Positions 56,732-64,000 of a stretch of DNA of 64,000 bases are shown piece after piece (position 1 is the stretch's first letter; each line of letters starts with the position of its first letter). The stretch is from Byssothecium circinans (taxonomy: Eukaryota > Ascomycota > Dothideomycetes > Pleosporales > Massarinaceae): positions 243,109-307,108 of the forward strand of contig ML976985.1 of NCBI GenBank assembly GCA_010015675.1. The letters are read 5' to 3'. Under the pieces are notes generated by a model. The model saw nothing but the letters and a program-made list of their open reading frames with translations, searched no databases and was not told the origin of the DNA. A program made the position numbers and the translations under genes.

Positions 56732-57827
56732 GTTAACTTGACTTCGAGGCCTTGGGTTGTGTGTGAATTGAAGGTGTACTGGCCTGAGGAGCTTGCGAAG
56801 GCTTGGACCGCGACTTGCAAGTCGGATTTGCAGGATCTGACGAGCGCTGCCGCACTTTCACGCACGCCGGTCATGGTAGTCGATTCGGATGTGTTGTTTG
56901 TTGTATCGACTGTATCAAGACGCTGTTTTCAAGCAGGAACCGGCGAGTATCTATGCGCACGAAGTTAGCACTGTGCTTGTACTGCAGAAGAAACCAGCAG
57001 TGCGCAGTTGCTGCTGTAAGTTGTGCGCTGCCAAACAACGAATGACTAACCAATCTTGGCATTATACAGCTTTCGCACGCTAATCTTAGACGGCATTAGC
57101 CCCAACCAGGTGCCATCGCGGGGAACCACAGCAACTGCTGCAAGCGCGTTGAGCCGTGACATGGGTCGTGTCCGGCCATCATTATTCCTTTCTTTACTCT
57201 ATTCCAGTATTGGCAGGGCTGACTGAAACACCGGCTCGCAGTTTCAGCAATGGCAGGCATGCATGTATGCGCGTACGAACTTAAAAAGGGGTGAGCAATG
57301 CAGAAATGGAAGTCTGTCTTCGGAATAAGAAAGAGATTGGCGCTTGTGGAGCGTAAAGATTGATGGCTGAAAAGAGGCTTGGACAAGAGAGGGGTGTTTC
57401 AAACAGCGCTCGTTCAGGACGATGCACAGGCGTAGGAGAGACTCGACAGCCGGTAGCGTACTTGCCGGTCGCTAGAAGAGCTACCGTACCACGCGGTGGA
57501 AGGAATTCCCCGCACACCTAATACCCTCTCACTAAATATCACCTAGTTATAATAACATGTTAACTATATTACTTTTAAATGTAATAAAATATAGAAGTAT
57601 AAAGCTTAGAATGCTCTTTTACATATAAATAAGAAGAGGTTAAAAAGGTTTTATTATGTGTAGAAAAATATAGGGTGAAGTTTTTTAGTGTGCGGCGAAT
57701 TGTTTCAATCGCGTGCGTACCATCTAGAAGGTATAACAAAGTTCCCCGCAGACCATTCACTTTCTGTTCACCCGTCACCCAACCTGTAGAGACAGTCTGC
57801 CTAGCAAGCATGACTTTCCAGTCTATC
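56732..57827. other. Transition from core to accessory DNA
   Basis: About 1.1 kb. The left part is the She3-like gene's promoter flank. The open frames show no protein signature. The right end contains the AT-rich islet annotated separately, after which accessory and degraded genes begin. Confidence 0.4.
57520..57680. other. AT-rich islet
   Basis: About 160 bp dominated by A and T (runs such as TTATAATAACATGTTAACTA) inside otherwise roughly 50% GC DNA. The abrupt change fits an eroded, RIP-mutated repeat remnant or an insertion scar next to the P450 relic. Confidence 0.5.
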
Positions 57828-58450
57828 ATGGAGGTCTCGGGCATGACCTCCACCCTTCTTGCCACCACCATCTTGAGTGCCGTACGTCCCTCTTTTACCA
57901 ATCGCAAGTTAGAAATTCGAGGCTGGTATTTCTAATATGTCCCTGCCTATTCATTAACGCGCGTTATGTACTTGCTGAACTTTCACCCACTATCCCATAT
58001 CCTAAAGCCGAGACTCGTCGCCGTATCCAACCTCTCGTATTCCTACCATTATTTCTCTGGAAGGTGGTCCTGAGCAATCGGGAAGGCATTACAGAAGGTC
58101 GGGTCAGTCGTCCGGATCGCGCCCAATGAGCTCACTTTCTTCACCCCCTAGGCCTTCACCGACATCTACTCGCCGCGCACAAGAGCGTAGAGGATTTCGT
58201 CAATATCAACTTCCAGAACCGCGGCAAGAGCCTCAATGGCTTCATCTGGGAAGAAGACCCCCCCCCGGCATCTCAATGTGGCCAGACCGCCTGGCCTTCA
58301 GCATTCGGTTCCTGCGGACCGTGGAGCCCATCATGCAGGGGCATATGGACTACTTTGTGGCGAGGATGAAGGAGATCTCTATGGATCGAAATATCATTGG
58401 CATCCCGCTCGCGAGATCGACCAATTGGTTGGCTATGGATAACTGGAGTT
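57828..58450 (+). pseudogene. Cytochrome P450 N-terminal fragment, degraded
   Basis: Relic of a fungal microsomal P450. An N-terminal hydrophobic start (MEVSGMTSTLLATTILSA) is followed, after decayed DNA, by LLNFHPLSHILKPRLVAVSN and YHYFSGRWS (compare the family's YFHPLSHIPGPKL), a TGA stop, VVRIAPNELTFFTP, a TAG stop where homologues usually have Gln, AFTDIY, a frameshift, EDFVNINFQNRGKS, a frameshift at a run of nine C (58258-58266), RHLNVAR, another frameshift, then AFSIRFLRTVEPIMQGHMDY and NWLAMD. At least two stops and three frameshifts are seen, and the heme-binding half is absent. The CAG-to-TAG stop fits CpA-to-TpA mutation. Family assignment is strong; the exact P450 clan is not resolved. 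Confidence 0.8.
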
Positions 58451-58671
58451 GTGGCCATCGCGAGTGGATGGAGGGCCATGAGGGCCAAGTTTGTAGCGGG
58501 TATTACTAATATCTTGCTTCACACGGGATGAATCCTCCAGGCATGTGCTTTTCACATGCGTAGGATGTCTAGACTCTACCACACAATGAAACACCCTCCC
58601 TTCGTTCCGGCTATACTAGGAAACCTCACAGGATAAAGATAGTGCGTAGCTTCGAACGAAATCGCCCGTAC

Positions 58672-60175
58672 CTATACGATAATACCCCTCTGACTTGCCA
58701 ATTTCAAAGCGGGGACATTGTCGGGTTCCTCTGCCAAGACCCTGCGGATGGCGTTGTCCAACTCTCGCTCCTTCCGCTTCTTCTCATTCTCCCTCTTAGC
58801 CTGCATTGCCTCCCACGACATGGTGTACATGGCCAAATCCTCGAGCTTTTTATTGACAAAGGCCCGCCTGTACGGTTCGGGAAGACAGCCATGCTCATCT
58901 AAGTTTGGGATTAACTTCCGAAGGGCTTTCCAGGGAGAGGAGTAGTCAGCATCATAGCATGACTCTATGAGCGCATGGAACCAGAATTTGCCGTCTGACA
59001 CCGATTAATGCATTAGGCGTGACAGGCTGTCCTCTGTGTCTGCGTTCCTACTCGACTCTAATTTCTTCATCTCATCAAGGTAAAGACTGAGGAGGTGACT
59101 ATATCGATTAAACTCGTCGCTATCGCAACTAGACCAATCGGCTGGTTTCCGAATCATAAGCCATTGCGGCGGTGACTGGGTCATCTGGGCAGGCACTATG
59201 TTTGTCCATTCCCAGTCAATCACCGCGACGATGTTCAAATCCTGCGGATTGTTGACCAGCATGTTTCCGTAACGCATGTCATCGCATGCCAACTTGAACG
59301 GGCCGAGATCGTGATCGCGGCGGACGAACTGGGGGATGCTCGCAATGAACTGATGGCGAAAGACAAGCTTGGCTTCCGCATCCGCAGCGTCGTCGACCGA
59401 GTTAGCTTGCCCATGCAGGTGCTGAAGATCCTGCTGGGCAACGTAATTAAAGTACTCTGTAGCCGACGCGAACTGGTTTTCACAAGCTTGCAGTGTATAA
59501 GTCAGCATCAGACGGGTACGGCATGAGGTCCTTCTTACCTGCGATTTTCACTCCGCTATGGGCCTCGATTTCCTGCATCTTAAGGGTCAACGGTCTAGCA
59601 TTCACTGCGATGCTCCCATCGTCTCCGATTGAAAGCGCGCCAATAGAAGGAAAGTTCAGCTTGTATAATTGCAAGTGAAAGTCAGCGATTTGCCGATAGA
59701 GAATGCGTAGTTTTTCGTCCGGGAAGTCGGATTTCAGTATCTTCAAGTCAGGATCGGTTTCGTCTGTTAGTATATCACGGAGAGACGTGCCTGCGATGAA
59801 GTCTATGATGATAAAAGCGCCTAGGCCCGACGGACTGTCCTTGGAAAGGCCCCAGTGATGGATGGTAGGGACGGGAATGGTTGTGTGCGACTTGACATAG
59901 TACATAGTTGCCACTTCTCGAGCCACCTTGGCGTCTCCGTCCATCACCTTTCCCGGTACGGCGAATCGCACCAGCCAAGTTATGCCGTCATTGAAACGAA
60001 CGCTGCAACTCCAGTTGAAGGAACCATGGTGCGTTGCTAGGACCTCACATGGCCGACGGTTGTGGTAGCCAGACAGCCATTGTGGCAGCGTTGTGTATCG
60101 TTCCTTGTCGAACACGACCCCCCACTCTAGAGCCCTATCTAGGTTGCACGTGTCGACACGTCCGTCGAAATCCAT
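58672..60175 (-). CDS. APH-family phosphotransferase, frame integrity doubtful
   Basis: Aminoglycoside-phosphotransferase/choline-kinase-fold protein of the large fungal group with unknown substrates. Exon 1 (60175-59539) and exon 2 (from 59486) join across a 52-nt intron with a CTGAC branch. Motifs are HGSFNWSCSVRF (Gly-rich loop region), GAFIIIDFIAGTSL, CDDMRYGNMLVN (catalytic Asp and Asn; Arg-Tyr where classical APHs have His) and VAVIDWEWT (metal-binding Asp). Within exon 2 an in-frame TAA (59007-59005) interrupts a stretch whose homologues read on into GKFWFHALIES. Either the protein is truncated to 372 residues, losing about 110, or a 57-nt intron (58995-59051) restores 464 residues at the cost of the conserved-looking SLSRLM. 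CAA-to-TAA would be a CpA-to-TpA change. The catalytic core is intact. Confidence 0.65.
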
Positions 60176-61337
60176 GATGAGGGGCGTGCAGAAAGAAATG
60201 GGGGTATCTGCCGAAGAGAATTGGAAGTGTTGGGTGGTGGCAAGTGAAGATGAGTAAGCAGGGCTGTGGCTGATGCGGAATGCGCAATGATTTATAAAGA
60301 TACGTAGTAACGTCCGTCCCTAGGTCGCGCAAAACCCACCGTGCCGCAAAATATAAGGGGTACTTTGACTTTGAGTGGCTATACCTCTGCGCACACGTTG
60401 AGTTTCACTAAAATTATGTATAAATAATATACTGTAGCTATTTTCAAAGATCTAGGGCGCCTCTTACCTGTAAATTACGTTTGCATTATCGCATTCGCGC
60501 CTAATTTGCAAAGAGCCTCCTTCTATAGCGTGATAGAGTTCCTTCCCTATAGCACTACTATTAAGCTCTTACTACTCCGTAATACTTATGAATGGTTTTA
60601 TTAAGCCTTAGAACCTCACTATAATGCTAAGAAGTTCTTATTAGCCTTGTGCCTACTATCGCGCACAAATTTATACAAGGCCGCTACCCTAGTCGGTACT
60701 TCCGATCGAACCAACTACTAATTTTGGCTAGTGTAAAACGACCCCGCACCTACATAATCATCGTAGTGTAATTTATGACTGCTAGGCCTGTGGCTGTGCG
60801 GAGTCTTGGCGGGCGGGCCGACCTCAGCCCCGCAGCCTTACGATCCCCACTTAACCTTGGCCATGCCTCCAGTTAACCAACTCAACTCTCTGAAAACACC
60901 CTACAGAATTCGCCACCTCACAAGGGTCTGTCCAGAGCGGATCGGCCGTCCTCCTGACTAGCGTCGCTAGGGTGTTCGCCCTTTTCTCAAGATTTCGGCA
61001 CGCTTGAAACCACGTCAGCCTTGCCACTCTCATCTCAGGGCATGCAATCAGCCCAACATACCCCGCGCGAGGCCTGTTCAGACCCTCACTAAACCAAGAA
61101 TATAGCAAAGGGCACCAGACTTAGCTCGCAGCTATCGCAGTTTCCCGCTTTCCTATGCGATTATTTGGTGCAGTACATGTTTCGCTTTCCTCTCCTCTCG
61201 CTAACCTTGATAAGCCAGGGCGAAAATGTCTCAATAGATAATCCAGTTGCTGTACTCTCTTCCTAAGTAGGCTGCCACGTTGAGCCTTCCATGCCTCGTC
61301 CTTACCACACGCGATCGTCATACCTCCACATGAAACG
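60176..61337. other. Intergenic, partly AT-rich region upstream of the NLR gene
   Basis: About 1.2 kb with the phosphotransferase promoter on the left, the degraded AT-rich stretch in the middle and the promoter of the HET-NACHT gene on the right. No intact gene is present. Confidence 0.45.
60390..60770 (+). mobile_element. Possible degraded transposon remnant
   Basis: AT-rich stretch with many TA steps and stop codons on both strands. One short plus-strand frame reads FLLALCLLSRTNLYKAATLV (about 60627-60686), faintly like the helix-turn-helix start of pogo/Fot1-type transposases. No terminal repeats are visible. This is suggestive only. Confidence 0.25.
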
Positions 61338-64000
61338 ATGCGTCTTTTGCAGCGCAGTGTCGATGGCACGTTCAGTCTTACCGCCGATTTAGTCGGCGAG
61401 GATACAATCCCTCCCTATGCAATCCTCTCTCATACGTGGGGAGCGGATGCGGAGGAGGTCACCTTCGAAGACCTGGCAAATGGCGTTGGCAAGGCTAAGC
61501 CTGGGTATGAGAAAATTCGCTTCTGCGGAGAACGGGCACGGCAAGACGGCTTGCAATACTTTTGGATTGACACGTGTTGCATCAACAAGGCAAACAAGGC
61601 CGAACTCTCGCAGGCCATCAACTCCATGTTTCACTGGTATCACAATTCGACTCGATGCTACGTCTATCTATCTGATGTTTCGACAGCGAAACGGAAAGCA
61701 AGCTACCAGTCCTCTGAGTTCACTTGGGCGTCTGCTTTTCGGGAAAGCCGATGGTTTACTCGCGGTTGGACGCTGCAAGAGCTTCTTGCCCCGTGTTCAG
61801 TCGAGTTTTACTCCCGGGAACGCAAGCGACTTGGCGACAAAAGTTCACTAAGACAACAAATTCATGAGATAACAGGTATCCCCAAGTTAGCACTTCAAGG
61901 AGGCCTGCTATCTCAGTTCAGCGTCAATGAGCGGTTGTCGTGGATAGAACATCGCCGGACTAAGCTCGAAGAAGATAAAGCGTACTCATTACTAGGCATT
62001 TTCGGCGTCTACATAGCCCCTATCTATGGCGAAGGGGCGACGACGGCGTTCAAACGGCTCATGGGTGAGATCGACAAGCTAGAGAATTGTATCCAACACT
62101 TGCGTCTGACAGACCCCCGCGATGACAAGAAGCGTATTGAGGAAACCAAGGGCGGACTGCTGGAGGACTCGTACCGCTGGATCCTTGAAGACTCCGACTT
62201 CCAACGATGGCGTGACGACCCGCAGAGTCGACTGCTATGGATCAAGGGCGATCCCGGCAAGGGCAAGACGATGCTACTCTGCGGCATCATCAATGAGTTG
62301 AACAAGTCAATGACTAAGACAGACCAGCTGTCCTACTTCTTCTGCCAGGCCACGGATTCGCGAATCCACAGCGCTACGGCTGTGCTGCGAGGTCTACTGT
62401 ACTTGCTCGTCAATCAGCAGCCATGGCTCGTCTCGCATATACGGAAGAAGCACGATCATGCAGGCAAAGCACTCTTCGAGGACGCGAATGCCTGGGTTGC
62501 GTTATCCGAGATCTTCACAAACATCCTGCAAGATCCGAGCTTGAACGGCACGTCCTTAGTCATCGATGCACTCGACGAGTGCGTAGTAGACTTGCCGAAG
62601 CTGTTAGACTTTATCGTTCAGAAGTCGTGTGTATCCTCTCGCGTCAAGTGGATCGTCTCCAGCCGCAACTGGCCTGATATTGAGGAACGGTTAGAGAAGG
62701 CGGGACATAAGGTGAGGCTCTGTCTCGAACTCAATGCAGAGTCTGTGTCTACGGCAGTCAGTATATTCATTCAGCATAAGGTGCTTCAGCTTGCGGACAA
62801 CAAGAAATACGACGACAAAACGCGAGACGCCGTGTTAGACCATCTATCCTTACATGCGAACGACACCTTCCTCTGGGTAGCTTTAGTCTGTCAAAACCTC
62901 AGAAAGATCCCGCGATGGAACACTCTCGCGAAACTAAACGCATTTCCACCTGGACTGGATTCTCTTTACGAGCGAATGACAGAGCAGATATGCAAGTCGG
63001 ACAATGCTGATCTCTGCAAGCGGATACTGGCCTTGGTCGCGATCGTATACCGACCCATCACACTGAAAGAGCTGGCATCTCTTGTCGAGATGCTCGAGGG
63101 TATGGCTGATGATCTTGAGTCGCTATGCGAGATCATTGGCCTGTGTGGTTCGTTCCTTACTATTCGAGGAGATACGGTCTATTTTGTGCACCAATCTGCA
63201 AAGGACTTTCTCTTCACGAAGTCCTTTCACGAAATCTTTCCATCGGGAACAGAGGAGGCCCACTACCGAATCTTCTCGAGATCGCTGCAGGTCATGTCTA
63301 CGACGCTCCGAAGAGACATGTACAGCTTGCGTCAGTTAGGGTATCCTGCCGAGCAGGTTAAGCAACCAAACCCAGACCTATTAGCAGCATCACGCTACTC
63401 GTATATCTACTGGGTCGACCACCTCTGTAACTGCAATCCTAGCCCTTCTGCAAATCGTGCAGGCGACCTACAGGACAGAGGTAGTATTAGCAGCTTTATA
63501 AAGAAGAAGTTCCTCTACTGGCTAGAAGCACTTAGCCTCTGCAAGAGCATACCGCAAGGGGTAGTTGCAATGATGAGACTCGAGACTGTAGTAGAGGTAA
63601 ACCGAGATTAGGGATTATATCTATGTATGTTACATGCTAATACAAGCCAGGGAAGAATAGATGCACACGCACTGCTCGAGCTAGTGCGGGATGCGCGTCG
63701 ATTTATCATGTCTCATAAGTGGGCAATTGAGAACAGTCCCCTTCAGGCCTATGCTTCTGCACTCCTATTCAGCCCAATCCGCAGCCTGATAAGAGGTCTT
63801 TTCAAGAGAGAAGAGCTGAACTGGATTACAATGAAGCCGGCTATGCAAGATAAATGGAGTGCCTGCCTCCAGACGCTCGAAGGGCATAGCGGCTTCGTCA
63901 GGTCCGTAGCCTTCTCGCGCGACTCGGCCAGGCTCGCGTCGGCGTCGGGCGACAACACGGTCAAGATCTGGGATGCGAGCAGCGGCGACTGCCTCCAGAC
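61338..64000 (+). CDS. HET-NACHT-WD40 NLR-like protein (partial, runs off the window)
   Basis: Fungal NLR-type immune/incompatibility receptor related to HET-D/HET-E (HNWD/STAND NTPases). Exon 1 (61338-63596) gives 753 residues. The HET effector domain has AILSHTWG (about 28), YFWIDTCCINK (about 76) and RGWTLQELLAP (about 145). The NACHT domain has Walker A GDPGKGKT (about 303), Walker B SLVIDALDEC (about 408), and the winged-helix end FVHQSAKDFLF. An in-frame TAG follows, but a 54-nt intron (63597-63650; GTAAAC donor, GCTAAT branch, CCAG acceptor) removes it and joins VVE to the conserved LLELVRDARRF linker. The first WD40 repeat (CLQTLEGHSG, ASGDNTVKIWD) starts near 63,860 and a second begins at the edge. 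It is GC-rich in the WD part, as usual for these near-identical repeats. Family is certain; the intron is inferred. Confidence 0.9.

Noticed and set aside
1..64000. tRNA genes, rRNA, CRISPR arrays, telomeric repeats
   Set aside because: I looked by eye for B-box-like GGTTCGANTCC patterns, TTAGGG runs and spaced repeats and found none convincing. A covariance-model scan would be needed to exclude a tRNA.

Overview
This window looks like nuclear DNA of a filamentous ascomycete (Pezizomycotina). The protein families and the HET-domain gene fit Dothideomycetes, possibly Pleosporales; that placement is inferred from gene content, not from a search. The evidence is: genes on both strands with one to six exons; short introns (mostly 47-110 nt) with GTAAGT/GTATGT-type donors and CTAAC/CTGAC branch points; intergenic DNA without operons; fungal-specific families (Vps10, Mph1, Snt2, RCR, She3-like, HET-NACHT-WD40); and signs of CpA-to-TpA mutation like repeat-induced point mutation (RIP).

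Bases 1-56,700 are mostly core housekeeping genes. In order they are: the vacuolar sorting receptor Vps10 (-); a conserved hypothetical (-); a mitochondrial-type cysteine synthase (-) head-to-head with an NDUFAF7-like methyltransferase (+); an Env7/STK16-type kinase (+); the spliceosomal helicase Prp16 (-) head-to-head with the WD40 ribosome-biogenesis protein Pwp1 (+); a Ser-rich hypothetical (+); a broken zinc alcohol dehydrogenase (-); a GPI-type surface protein (-); the ER thiol oxidase Ero1 (-) head-to-head with a rhodanese/Cdc25-like protein (+); the Mph1/FANCM helicase (-); a second Cys-rich GPI-type protein (+); the chromatin protein Snt2 (+); an RCR-type membrane protein (+); a nuclear-looking hypothetical (-) head-to-head with alanyl-tRNA synthetase (+); a small two-exon hypothetical (-); and a She3-like coiled-coil protein (-).

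From about 57,500 to the right end the DNA changes to accessory type. It holds an AT-rich islet, a cytochrome P450 relic with several frameshifts and stops, an APH-type phosphotransferase whose frame depends on a doubtful intron, an AT-rich degraded stretch, and a HET-NACHT-WD40 NLR-like gene that runs off the window.

No single new multi-gene system is evident. The most interesting points are: (1) a short last exon of ERO1 that would give the protein an RDEL tail and depends on splicing a 62-nt intron; (2) an in-frame upstream AUG in weak context on the alanyl-tRNA synthetase gene, which would add a 75-residue mitochondrial-type leader, with no other AUG before the strong cytosolic start; (3) the alcohol dehydrogenase, which has lost its start codon, two conserved residues and its open frame, with three of the four changes fitting CpA-to-TpA mutation; (4) a GC-AG intron in PWP1; (5) an intron in the NLR gene that hides an in-frame TAG and joins HET-NACHT to the WD40 repeats. 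All gene models were made by eye from codon frame, splice signals and remembered family motifs, without transcripts or database searches.
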